From DATILI01 sp035476635 (GTDB lineage Bacteria; Pseudomonadota; Gammaproteobacteria; Burkholderiales; Burkholderiaceae_C), in contig DATILI010000301.1 of NCBI GenBank assembly GCA_035476635.1, positions 1-21,339 of the forward strand: DNA of 21,339 bases, in the 5' to 3' direction. The notes beneath the pieces were generated by a model. The model was not told where the DNA came from, did not search any database, and was given only the letters and a program-made list of their open reading frames with translations. A program made the translations under genes and the position numbers. Positions 8,387 to 15,320 of the stretch are shown piece by piece (position 1 is the first letter of the stretch; each line of letters opens with the position of its first letter).

Positions 8387-9322
8387 TCAGTATTGAATGC
8401 GGGGGTCAAACAAGCGGTAGCTCAGGTCGATCAGCAGATTGATCAGCACATAGACGCCAGCCGAGAGCAGCAGCACGCTCTGGATCACCGGGTAGTCGTG
8501 GCGCTGCACCGAATCGATGACGAGGCGGCCGACACCGGGAATCGCGAACACGGTTTCGGTGACCACCACGCCGCCGATCAGCAGCGCGATGCCCACGCCC
8601 ACAGTCGTCGCAATCGGAATCGCCGCGTTGCGCAGCGCATGGCCCAGCACCGGCAGCACACCCAGGCCCTTGGCCCGCGCGGTGCGGATGTAGTCCTCGT
8701 GCAGCACTTCGAGCACGGTGGCGCGCGTCATGCGCGTGACCAGCGCGATGTAGACCAGGGCCAGGTTCACGCAGGGCAGCACCAGGCTGCGCAGCCACGG
8801 CGCAATACCTTCGGAAAGGCGCACATAGCCCTGCACCGGAAACCATCCCATCTGGATCGCAAAGCCATAGATGAGCAGGTAGCCCACCAGGAACACCGGC
8901 ACCGAGAACGCCAGCACCGCGAACAGCATCACCAGCCGGTCCACCCAGCTGCCCGCGCGGTGCGCCGCCAAGGTGCCCAGCGGAACGGCGACGAGCAAGG
9001 TCAGGCCCATGGTCAGCGCGGCGATCGACAAGGTGGGCTCGATGCGCTGCGCCAGCAGCTCGGACACCGGCACCTGCGTGAAGATCGAGGTGCCGAGATC
9101 GCCGGTGGCCAGCTTGCCCAGCCAGATGCCGAACTGCTGCCACAGCGGTAGATGCAGGCCCAGGGCGACGCGCAGCTTGGCAATGTCTTCCTCGGTGGCC
9201 AGGTCGCCGGCGATCAGCGCGGCCGGGTCGCCCGGCGACAGGTGGATCAGGAGGAACACCACCACCGCCACCACGGCCATGACCGGCAAGGTGGCGAGGA
9301 AGCGGCGCACGATGTAGCCCAT
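8387..9322 (-). CDS. Peptide ABC transporter permease (DppB/OppB type)
   Basis: This 311-aa inner-membrane permease has the classic DppB N-terminus: MGYIVRRFLATLPVM, then a helix and LIHLSPGDPAALIAG. About six membrane segments follow, with the EAA-type loop DYIRTARAKGLG and LRNAAIPIATTVG, then the conserved VVTETVFAIPGVGRLVIDS and a C-terminal YRLFDPRIQY. Length and layout are normal. It starts 21 bp after the stop of the peptide-binding-protein gene. With DppC it makes the membrane pore of the importer. Substrate is inferred only from the surrounding D-amino-acid and peptidase genes. Confidence 0.95.
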   Translation of the reverse strand: MGYIVRRFLATLPVMAVVAVVVFLLIHLSPGDPAALIAGDLATEEDIAKLRVALGLHLPLWQQFGIWLGKLATGDLGTSIFTQVPVSELLAQRIEPTLSIAALTMGLTLLVAVPLGTLAAHRAGSWVDRLVMLFAVLAFSVPVFLVGYLLIYGFAIQMGWFPVQGYVRLSEGIAPWLRSLVLPCVNLALVYIALVTRMTRATVLEVLHEDYIRTARAKGLGVLPVLGHALRNAAIPIATTVGVGIALLIGGVVVTETVFAIPGVGRLVIDSVQRHDYPVIQSVLLLSAGVYVLINLLIDLSYRLFDPRIQY

Positions 9323-9343
9323 GGCGCGTTAGCCTCTCAATGC

Positions 9344-10927
9344 CTACTTGTCGAGCATCCACACCGTGGGCAGGCCGCTCCACATGTGCTCGAAGTTCTT
9401 CAGGTTTTTGCGCGCGGCAAAAGCCGGCGAGTACTGGCCCAGGCTGATGTAGGGCACGGTTTCGTAGGCGCGGCGCTGGAAGGCGTCGAGCAGCTCCTTG
9501 CGCTTGGCCGGCACGGTTTCGCGGATCCAGGCGGTGCGCAATTCGTCCAGCTGTTTGTCGCAAGGCCAGCCAGGCAGGCTGGTGCCGCAGGCGGCGCTCA
9601 GGTACGCGTTGGTGATGGGCGAATTCACGTCGAACTCGCCAGCCACCGTCACATACATGTTCCAGCCACCAGCCTCGGGTGCGTCGCGCTTGGCGCGGCG
9701 GGCGCCGATCGAGGCCCAGTCCATGGTCTGGGCGTCCACGTTGATGCCGATGCTGCGCATGGTTTGCGCCGCCACCAGTGCCTCGGCATTGAGGTAGGTC
9801 ACGTCGCTGGGCACCAGCAGCACCACCTTCTCGCCCTTGTAGCCGGCATCAAGCAGCATCTGCCTGGCCTTGGCCACGTCGGCCTTGCGGTAGGGCTCGG
9901 CGCCGGCCGCGGTTTCATTCGCGCTGCCGCAGATGAAGAAGGTCGGGCAATAGGTCACGCGCATGTCCAGCGGGTAGCCCATGCCGGCGGTGAAGCGGTC
10001 CTGGCTCACGGCCATGAGCAGCGCCTGGCGCACCTTGGGGTTGTTGAACGGGGGATACAGGTGGTTCATCACCATGAAGCCCTGCCACGAACCGGCGGCG
10101 CCGAGCTTGATGTTGGGATCGGTGCGCAGCGGCGTGATGTAGTCGGGCGGCACCTGCTCGATGTAGTCGACCTCGCCGTTCTTCAAGGCGGCGGTGGCGC
10201 TGTTGGCATCGGGCAGGTACAGCCATTCGACGCGGTCGAACGCCGGCTTCTTGCTGCCGGACAAGCCGTCGGGCGGCTCGCTGCGCGCCACGTAGTGCGG
10301 GTTGCGCACGAACACGGCCTTGTTGCCGGGCACCCACTCGTCGCGCTTGAAGATGAACGGGCCCGAGCCCAGCACTTCAGGCAGCGGCGCATTCGCCGGC
10401 ATCCTGGCCAGGCGCTCGGGCAGGATCACGGGCGGAAAGCCCGAGGGCTTGGCCAGGCCTTCGAGCACCATGCCGAACGGCTCTTTCAAGGTCAGCGTGA
10501 AGTTGCGCGCATCCACCGCCTTCCATTCGGCACCGGCGGTGCCCATGGCGCGGCCCAGGCTGTCGCGTGCGCCCCAGCGCTGGAGCGAGGCGACGACATC
10601 GGCCGAAGTGACCGGGTTGCCATCGGAAAATTTCAAGCCTGGGCGCAGGGTGAAGCTCCACAGCTTGCCGTCCTTGGAGACGCTGTGCTTCTCCACCATC
10701 TGCGGCTTGGGCACGCTCTTGGAATCCAGGGCAAACAGGGTGTCGTAGACCATGTAGCCGAAGTTGCGCGAGATGTAGGCCGTGGTGAAGGTGGGGTCGA
10801 GAATCTTCACGTCGGCATGCGCCACCACCTTCAGCGTCTTGGTCTGGGCCGCCGCTTGAGGGCTGAACATGCTGAAGGCGGTGCCCAGCAGAACGGTAGC
10901 CAGGGTAGCGAACAGGCGTCGTTTCAT
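9344..10927 (-). CDS. Periplasmic peptide-binding protein (SBP_bac_5, DppA/OppA family)
   Basis: This 527-aa extracytoplasmic binding protein delivers peptides or related compounds to DppBCDF. MKRRLFATL starts a Sec signal peptide with a probable cut after QAAAQ (about residue 28); no lipobox Cys is seen, so it should be soluble in the periplasm. The family-5 pattern follows: DPTFTTAYISRNFGYMVYDTL, FTLRPGLKFSDGNPVTSADV, then LGSGPF and NPHY. Four Cys late in the protein (CPTFFIC and CGTSLPGWPC) could form disulfides. The start is the ATG at 10927, with AAGGAG at 7-nt spacing; it shares one base with the mlrC-type gene's stop (TGATG), implying coupled translation. An open frame continues upstream to 11407 but only as a shadow of the peptidase gene. 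Confidence 0.95.
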   Translation of the reverse strand: MKRRLFATLATVLLGTAFSMFSPQAAAQTKTLKVVAHADVKILDPTFTTAYISRNFGYMVYDTLFALDSKSVPKPQMVEKHSVSKDGKLWSFTLRPGLKFSDGNPVTSADVVASLQRWGARDSLGRAMGTAGAEWKAVDARNFTLTLKEPFGMVLEGLAKPSGFPPVILPERLARMPANAPLPEVLGSGPFIFKRDEWVPGNKAVFVRNPHYVARSEPPDGLSGSKKPAFDRVEWLYLPDANSATAALKNGEVDYIEQVPPDYITPLRTDPNIKLGAAGSWQGFMVMNHLYPPFNNPKVRQALLMAVSQDRFTAGMGYPLDMRVTYCPTFFICGSANETAAGAEPYRKADVAKARQMLLDAGYKGEKVVLLVPSDVTYLNAEALVAAQTMRSIGINVDAQTMDWASIGARRAKRDAPEAGGWNMYVTVAGEFDVNSPITNAYLSAACGTSLPGWPCDKQLDELRTAWIRETVPAKRKELLDAFQRRAYETVPYISLGQYSPAFAARKNLKNFEHMWSGLPTVWMLDK

Positions 10928-12402
10928 CACGGTCTCCTTGATGCGTTGGATGGGGCGGCCGCAACAATCGGCCACTTGGGAAAACGGATCTTGGTATAGG
11001 GCAGGGTATTGAGGTCGCGCGCGACCGAGCCCGGCGCATCGGCATAGATCACCTTGGCCGCGACTTTGGAGAACGAGGCATAGAAGTGCTGCGAGGACTT
11101 GACCACCACCATCTTCCTGGTGGCGAGGTCGCAGCCCAGCTGCGTGAAGAGGTCGGTGCCCATGGCCTGGTTGCGCAAGCTGCACAGCAGGATCTCGATG
11201 CCCTGGGCTTCGACCAGCGCACAGTCGCCCATCGCCGTAGGTGTGTTGGACAGGCCGGTTTGCACCAGGTCGTGCTGCAGCGCCTTGATGGTGCAGGGCA
11301 GGTCCAGCGGGTCGCCCGACAAGGGGCTGATCTTGCCGCCCAGGCGCATGGGCAGGCGCGCGCCCACGCCTGCGTCGAAGGCGATGCGCACCGCCACCGG
11401 GTCCCACAGCGGGCCGAGTGCCGCGTTGGTGATGCCGCGCTCGACCATGCGGCGCAGGATGAAGGTGGAGTCGCTCGCGGCGCCGCCGCCCGGGTTGTCC
11501 GAGCCATCGGAGATGATGACCGGGCCGCCGTCGAAGGCCAGCGCCTCGTCCAGCGCGGCATCGGGGCCGGGGTAGGCCGGAGACAGTTCTTCGCGCATGG
11601 CGATCAGCTCGTCCGCCAGTTGCCGCGCCAATGCCTGTGCCTTGGATTGATCGTTGTCGGTATAGACCAGAAGCTTGGTGCCCATCTCGGGCACATCGCC
11701 CCAGGGGAAACCATGCGTGACGGAGATCGAGAGCACGCCGTCCTTGCCTTCCAGCGCCTGGATGCGGTCAACAAAAGCACGCGCCGGATTGCGCGAGGTA
11801 TGCATGATCACCACCATTTCGCAGTCGACCACGGCCACGGCAGGGCGGATGCGCTTTTCGACCATGGCTGCGCACAGGTCGACCAGCTCGAACGCGCGTT
11901 CGAGCACGTCGGTGTGCGGATACTCCTTGTACGAAATCAGGAGGTCGGCGTGCTCGACCATGGCTGGCGTCAGGTGGTTGTGCGGGTCGAGTTCGGCGCC
12001 GACCACGACACCCGGCCCCACGAGAGCGCGCACGCGCGCCAGCAGGTCGCCTTCGCAATCGTCATAGCCGTCGGCCACCATGGCGCCGTGCAGGCCCAGC
12101 ACCACCATGTCGACCGGCAAGGCCGTGCGCAGGTCGTTCAGCAACTCGTCGCGCAGGGTCTCGTAGGCGTGGCGCGTGGTCGTGCCGCTGGGCTGCGCGC
12201 CGGCCACCAGGCCCTCGAACAAATCCCAGTCGCGTTCGGCGCCGCGCATGCGCGCAGCCCATAGCGGCCCAGCGTAGTACAGCATGTGCTCGGGATGCTG
12301 GCCCGCGGGAAAGTAGCCGCGGTCGCGAAACGAGGCGATGCCCGTGGGCATGGGGCCGAAGGTGTTGGTTTCGGTGGAGAGGGAGCCGCTGAAGACGCGC
12401 AT
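10927..12402 (-). CDS. M81-family metallopeptidase (MlrC-like)
   Basis: This 491-aa protein belongs to the MlrC/M81 family, zinc peptidases named for the enzyme that degrades linearised microcystin, whose bonds involve D- and beta-residues. Family landmarks: SLSTETNTF (Glu11), LGLHGAMVADG (His105), ELDPHNHLT (Asp139, His141), EYPHTD (His163), SVTHGFPWGDVPEMG (His230) and DGSDNPGGGAASD near mid-protein. The length is typical and there is no signal peptide, so it should act in the cytoplasm on imported substrates. It lies 27 bp after the D-amino-acid dehydrogenase gene and is coupled (TGATG) to the peptide-binding-protein gene. I infer a peptidase for peptides with D- or otherwise unusual residues; microcystin itself is not implied. 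Confidence 0.9.
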   Translation of the reverse strand: MRVFSGSLSTETNTFGPMPTGIASFRDRGYFPAGQHPEHMLYYAGPLWAARMRGAERDWDLFEGLVAGAQPSGTTTRHAYETLRDELLNDLRTALPVDMVVLGLHGAMVADGYDDCEGDLLARVRALVGPGVVVGAELDPHNHLTPAMVEHADLLISYKEYPHTDVLERAFELVDLCAAMVEKRIRPAVAVVDCEMVVIMHTSRNPARAFVDRIQALEGKDGVLSISVTHGFPWGDVPEMGTKLLVYTDNDQSKAQALARQLADELIAMREELSPAYPGPDAALDEALAFDGGPVIISDGSDNPGGGAASDSTFILRRMVERGITNAALGPLWDPVAVRIAFDAGVGARLPMRLGGKISPLSGDPLDLPCTIKALQHDLVQTGLSNTPTAMGDCALVEAQGIEILLCSLRNQAMGTDLFTQLGCDLATRKMVVVKSSQHFYASFSKVAAKVIYADAPGSVARDLNTLPYTKIRFPKWPIVAAAPSNASRRP

Positions 12403-12429
12403 GGTGGTTCTCGGCGAGGAATGTGGGGA

Positions 12430-13614
12430 TCAGTTGGCCAGCTGAGCGGCCAGCGAGATCTGCGCGGCTTGGTGCAGCCGCACCGGGCCCAGCATGGCGG
12501 CGTCCAGCCCGAAGGCCGCGATGCGTTCGGGCAGCGGCAGGCCACGGGCGAGCGCCGCGCAGGCTTCTCCCATCGCAGGAGACGTCTGGATGCCGTAGCC
12601 GCCTTGCGCGGCAACCCAGAAGAAGCCGGGCAGCTCGGGGTCGAAGCCGCCAACCAGGTCGCCATCGGCCACGAAGGAGCGCAAACCTGCCCAGGTTCGG
12701 GACGGGCGGCGAATCGTGAGCGTGGTCATTTCCTCGATGCGGTGGATGGCCAGGGCAATGTCGAGCTCCTCCGGTTGGACGTCGTGCGGGTCCACCGGGT
12801 CGGCATTGGCGGGCGAGCCCAGCAGCATGCCGGCGTCGGGTTTGAAATACCAGTTTTCCTCCGTGCCGTAGACCATGGGCCACTGCGCGGTGGCCAGGCC
12901 TTCGGGCGGCGCGAAGATGAAGGCCGAGCGGCGCCGGGGTTGCAGGCCAAGCGTGCGCGCGCCGGCAAGGCGGCCTATTTCATCGGCCCAGGCGCCGGCC
13001 GCGTTCAGCACCACGGGCGCCCGGTAGCACTTGCCGCCGGCGGTTAGCTGCCATTGGCCGCTGGCGTGCTGGAGCGAGGTGACTTCCGCGTCGCAGACCA
13101 CGCTGCCGCCGGCACGCCGCAGGCCGCGCAGGTAGCCCTGGTGGATGGCGTGCACGTCCATGTCGAAAGCATCAGGTTCGTACACGCCGCCTGCGACTTT
13201 TTCGGGGCGAAGCGCGGGCAGCAGGGCGCACGTCTGGGCGGCATCCAGCTGGCGCGCGGCATCGCTCATCTTGCGCAATATCTCCCAGTGTTCCAGCAGC
13301 GCGGCCTCCTGCCCGGGCGAAGCGACCATCAAGGCGCCGCGCGGCCCCAGCAGCGGGTGTTCGCTGAAGCCCTCGGGCGGGTGCTGCAGGAACTCGCGGC
13401 TGGCCATGGTGAGGGCGCGCACCTGGGGCGTGCCATAGCTTTCCATGAACAACGCGGCCGAGCGGCCGGTGGAGTGGTAGCCGGGCTGCGATTCGCGCTC
13501 AAGCAGAAGCACGCGGCCGTGCGGCGCCAGCCAGTACCCGGCGGAGGCCGCAGCGATGCCGGCTCCAATCACGAGGAAATCGGCTTGCTGGATGTCGTTG
13601 GAAGTGGCTGGCAT
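12430..13614 (-). CDS. dauA: FAD-dependent D-amino-acid dehydrogenase (D-arginine dehydrogenase-like, DAO family)
   Basis: This 394-aa flavoprotein of the DAO superfamily should oxidise D-amino acids to imino acids, which hydrolyse to 2-oxo acids and ammonia, passing electrons to the respiratory chain. The FAD-binding Rossmann motif is VIGAGIAAAS (residues 15-24) with Glu39 ending the second strand. GYHSTGRSAA (45-54), GLQPRRRSAFIFAPP, GMLLGSPANADPV, RTWAGLRSFVADGD and FFWVAAQGGYGIQT closely resemble Pseudomonas aeruginosa D-arginine dehydrogenase DauA as I remember it. The third Gly of GxGxxG is Ala here. ATG at 13614 is 11 nt after a candidate -10 box. First gene of the operon that ends with D-aminoacylase, so it would consume that enzyme's product. 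Substrate could be broader than arginine. Confidence 0.88.
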   Translation of the reverse strand: MPATSNDIQQADFLVIGAGIAAASAGYWLAPHGRVLLLERESQPGYHSTGRSAALFMESYGTPQVRALTMASREFLQHPPEGFSEHPLLGPRGALMVASPGQEAALLEHWEILRKMSDAARQLDAAQTCALLPALRPEKVAGGVYEPDAFDMDVHAIHQGYLRGLRRAGGSVVCDAEVTSLQHASGQWQLTAGGKCYRAPVVLNAAGAWADEIGRLAGARTLGLQPRRRSAFIFAPPEGLATAQWPMVYGTEENWYFKPDAGMLLGSPANADPVDPHDVQPEELDIALAIHRIEEMTTLTIRRPSRTWAGLRSFVADGDLVGGFDPELPGFFWVAAQGGYGIQTSPAMGEACAALARGLPLPERIAAFGLDAAMLGPVRLHQAAQISLAAQLAN

Positions 13615-13625
13615 GATGGCTGCGG

Positions 13626-13654
13626 AGTCTAATCAGAAATTTGCGGATATGCAA
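13626..13654 (-). promoter_or_regulatory. Promoter of the dauA-dan operon
   Basis: Reading the minus strand, TTGCAT (13654-13649) and TAGACT (13631-13626) are separated by exactly 17 bp, a good sigma-70 arrangement in an AT-rich island. The predicted transcription start is near 13619, leaving only about 5 nt before the dauA ATG. The 18-bp dyad at 13639-13656 covers the -35 box and half of the spacer, which suggests repression by a bound regulator. Confidence 0.6.
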
Positions 13655-13656
13655 AT
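13639..13656. promoter_or_regulatory. Candidate operator A (XRE-cupin site over the dauA promoter)
   Basis: ATTTGCGGATATGCAAAT is a dyad with 6-bp arms (ATTTGC and GCAAAT). Its core TTTGCGGATATGCAA recurs with one change at 13702-13716. It overlaps the -35 box and spacer of the dauA promoter. Confidence 0.55.
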
Positions 13657-13701
13657 AGCCTGCAAACTAAGGTGAAAAATCCGAGTTGCTTCACTGGGGA
13701 T

Positions 13702-13717
13702 TTTGCTGATATGCAAT
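13702..13717. promoter_or_regulatory. Candidate operator B (repeat of the same dyad)
   Basis: TTTGCTGATATGCAAT repeats the core of operator A with one central change (G to T). Its centre is 62 bp from that of operator A, close to six helical turns, so proteins bound at A and B would lie on the same face of the DNA. A weak -35/-10 pair for the divergent regulator gene (TTGCTT at 13686, GATATG at 13708) may overlap it. Confidence 0.5.
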
Positions 13718-13723
13718 TTTCAT

Positions 13724-13733
13724 ATTTGCAAAT
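13724..13733. promoter_or_regulatory. Candidate operator C (perfect TTTGCAAA-type palindrome)
   Basis: ATTTGCAAAT is a perfect 10-bp palindrome made of the same half-site (ATTTGC/GCAAAT) as operator A but without the spacer. It starts 7 bp after operator B. It could be a partial or alternative site for the same regulator. Confidence 0.35.
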
Positions 13734-13811
13734 TGTGTGCCTGTTGATGTCGCTTTGGCGGTGGCCGCAGGCCGCGGCAACTGGCAGAATCGTGGTTGCA
13801 CAAGGATTGAG

Positions 13812-14576
13812 ATGGCAGGCTTGAATACTTCGACACAGCGAAAGCGCGCGGCGCCCGCAGCCAAGGCGGCTGCCTCACCGACGCTCGACCGCACGACCTT
13901 CGGCAAGCGCCTGCGCGCGGCCCGCAAACAATACGGCTGGACCCTGGCGCAGGTCGCCGAGCTGTCCGGCATCTCGATCACCACGATCTCCCGCGCCGAG
14001 CGAGGGCAGCTGGCGCTGAGCTACGAAAAGTTCTCCGCCCTGGGGCGCGCGCTGAAGATGGACATGGGCGCGATGTTTTCGCAGGACGGCGTGACGGCGC
14101 AACGCCTGAACGGCCCGGTGGTCACGCGCGCGGGCGAGGGCGTGACCTACCGCGGCGAGGCTTTTTCCTATGAATTCTTGAGCACCCAGGCCGCGGGCAA
14201 GCAGATGAGCCCGATCCTGGGCACGGTGCATGCGCGCCGCATCAACGGCCCGCAGGACTACGCGCGCCATCCGGGTGAAGAGTTCGTCTACGTCCTGAGC
14301 GGCGCGATCGAGGTGCATTTTGAGGACGGCGGTGTCGTGCAGCTCGCGCGTGGCGACTCGCTGTATTTCGATAGCCGCATCGGCCACGCCTACATCACCA
14401 CCAGCCGCCAGCTGGCGCGCACCATCGGCGCCTGCACCAGCGAAAGCAAGCTGATGAAGGTGGCCCGCGCGCGCGACGCCGATCAGCCCGCGGATGGCGC
14501 CGCGACGCCGCGCAGGAACGGCGACAAAAAAGGCGAGAGAAAGGGCGGTATTGGCCGCCCGACCGAAACCAGGTAG
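13812..14576 (+). CDS. XRE-family transcriptional regulator with C-terminal cupin domain
   Basis: This 254-aa regulator has a basic Ala-rich N-terminal tail (1-25), then an XRE helix-turn-helix at about residues 30-88 (FGKRLRAARKQYGWTL, ISITTISRAERG) and a cupin-2 sensor at about 125-215 (HPGEEFVYVLSGAIEVHF and GDSLYFDSRIGHAYI). ATG at 13812 is preferred because AAGGA precedes it; an in-frame GTG at 13737 has no ribosome binding site and lies directly after operator C. It is divergent from the dauA operon across a 197-bp region with three related dyads, so it is the likely regulator of that operon and perhaps of itself. The last 31 codons overlap the convergent GST gene and encode a low-complexity basic tail. 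The small-molecule ligand is unknown. Confidence 0.92.
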   Translation: MAGLNTSTQRKRAAPAAKAAASPTLDRTTFGKRLRAARKQYGWTLAQVAELSGISITTISRAERGQLALSYEKFSALGRALKMDMGAMFSQDGVTAQRLNGPVVTRAGEGVTYRGEAFSYEFLSTQAAGKQMSPILGTVHARRINGPQDYARHPGEEFVYVLSGAIEVHFEDGGVVQLARGDSLYFDSRIGHAYITTSRQLARTIGACTSESKLMKVARARDADQPADGAATPRRNGDKKGERKGGIGRPTETR

Positions 14577-15202
14577 CCCACCATGGGTTCCACCACGGTG
14601 CGCACCGCCGCGCGATCGGTCATGCGGTCGCGCCAGGCCAAAAGGCGCGGCGTGGCCTCTGTCATCGGCGCGCCCTGGCGTGCGCCGAACAGTTGCGCCA
14701 TGTAGAAGGCGATGTCGGCAAACGAATAGTCGCCGGCAAGATAGGCGTTGCCGCCCAGGCGGTGTTCCATTTCGTCGTAGTAGCGCGTGGCGGCCTCGAT
14801 GGCGGCCACGGCAGCCGGATCCTGCAGGTTTTGCTGCAGGCCCATGAGGCGAATGATGTGCGGAAAGTAGACCTCGTCCGATTGGTGCTCGAGCCGGCGC
14901 GCCGCGGCCCGCGCCTGCGCGCCCGCGGGCCAAAGTGCGGGCTCCGGCACCAAGTCCTCGAGGTACTCGAAGATTTGCGTGGAGTCGAAGATTTCGAGCG
15001 CGCCATGTACCAGCACCGGCACCTGGCGCTTGGGGTTGATGCGCAGCACTTCGGGATGCCTGGGGGTGTAGAGCTTGTGAAAGTCGAACGGGACCATGAC
15101 CAGTTCGAAGTCCAGGCCCTTTTCCAGCGCCGCGATCTGGGCCTTGGCGCCAAACATGCTCAAGGGGCCGGAATAGAGTCGGGGGCGAGAGGTGGTGTTC
15201 AT
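14483..15202 (-). CDS. Glutathione S-transferase family protein
   Basis: This 239-aa cytosolic GST-like protein probably conjugates or reduces electrophiles with glutathione. The N-terminal thioredoxin-fold half contains NPKRQVPVLVHG with the cis-Pro and FDSTQIFEYLED, whose Asp-Ser contacts the glutathione gamma-glutamyl end. The helical C-terminal half has the YLAGDYSFADIAFY N-capping motif. ATG at 15202 begins the known family start (RPRLYSGPLS); the frame is open farther upstream but runs through the promoter and a tandem repeat. The C-terminus carries an odd PFLSPFLSPFL tail in the 94 bp that overlap the xre-cupin gene on the other strand. It has its own near-consensus promoter and a palindromic operator shared with the divergent TetR gene. 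Substrate unknown. Confidence 0.93.
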   Translation of the reverse strand: MNTTSRPRLYSGPLSMFGAKAQIAALEKGLDFELVMVPFDFHKLYTPRHPEVLRINPKRQVPVLVHGALEIFDSTQIFEYLEDLVPEPALWPAGAQARAAARRLEHQSDEVYFPHIIRLMGLQQNLQDPAAVAAIEAATRYYDEMEHRLGGNAYLAGDYSFADIAFYMAQLFGARQGAPMTEATPRLLAWRDRMTDRAAVRTVVEPMVGYLVSVGRPIPPFLSPFLSPFLRGVAAPSAG

Positions 15203-15212
15203 TGGGGCATTT

Positions 15213-15236
15213 CGAAAAAGACGGCGAAAAAGACGG
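15213..15236. repeat. 12-bp perfect tandem duplication in the GST leader
   Basis: CGAAAAAGACGG occurs twice with no gap, at 15213-15224 and 15225-15236. It lies between the palindromic operator and the GST start codon, so it would be in the 5' untranslated region of the GST mRNA. Confidence 0.85.
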
Positions 15237-15247
15237 TGATTGTGCGA

Positions 15248-15271
15248 AAAACAGGATGGCCATCCTGTTTT
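15248..15271. promoter_or_regulatory. Palindromic TetR operator between the GST and tetR genes
   Basis: AAAACAGGATGG is followed at once by its exact reverse complement CCATCCTGTTTT, a perfect 24-bp palindrome. It lies in the 118-bp divergent gap, just after the -10 box of the GST promoter, so it covers the expected transcription start. A degenerate half-site (CATCCGGTTTT) lies at 15288-15298. Perfect dyads of this size next to a divergent tetR gene are the usual binding sites of that regulator. Confidence 0.7.
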
Positions 15272-15274
15272 GAA

Positions 15275-15303
15275 ATTACATACCGGGCATCCGGTTTTGT
15301 CAA
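15275..15303 (-). promoter_or_regulatory. Promoter of the GST gene
   Basis: On the minus strand, a perfect TTGACA (15303-15298) is separated by 17 bp from TGTAAT (15280-15275), which matches the -10 consensus at 5 of 6 positions. An ACCGG/CCGGT inverted repeat (15282-15295) sits in the spacer. The strong boxes, with the palindrome immediately downstream, suggest a repressible promoter. Confidence 0.7.
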
Positions 15304-15320
15304 TCGCTATCATCAAGCGC

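Noticed and set aside
9152..10999. A 615-codon open frame on the plus strand
   Set aside because: Antisense to the peptide-binding-protein and DppB genes, which carry clear family motifs; the translation is His/Gly/Ala-rich without any recognisable motif.
10928..11407. N-terminal extension of the peptide-binding protein
   Set aside because: The extension is a wrong-frame reading of the M81 gene; the ATG at 10927 has a strong ribosome binding site and begins a proper signal peptide.
11086..12264. A 392-codon open frame on the plus strand
   Set aside because: Antisense shadow of the M81 peptidase gene, with no motif or ribosome binding site.
13737..13811. GTG start for the XRE-cupin gene
   Set aside because: No ribosome binding site, location directly after the operator cluster, and a better ATG at 13812 preceded by AAGGA.
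15240..15320. TTG start for the TetR gene
   Set aside because: It would place the palindromic operator inside the coding region and lacks a ribosome binding site; ATG at 15321 gives a normal TetR N-terminus.
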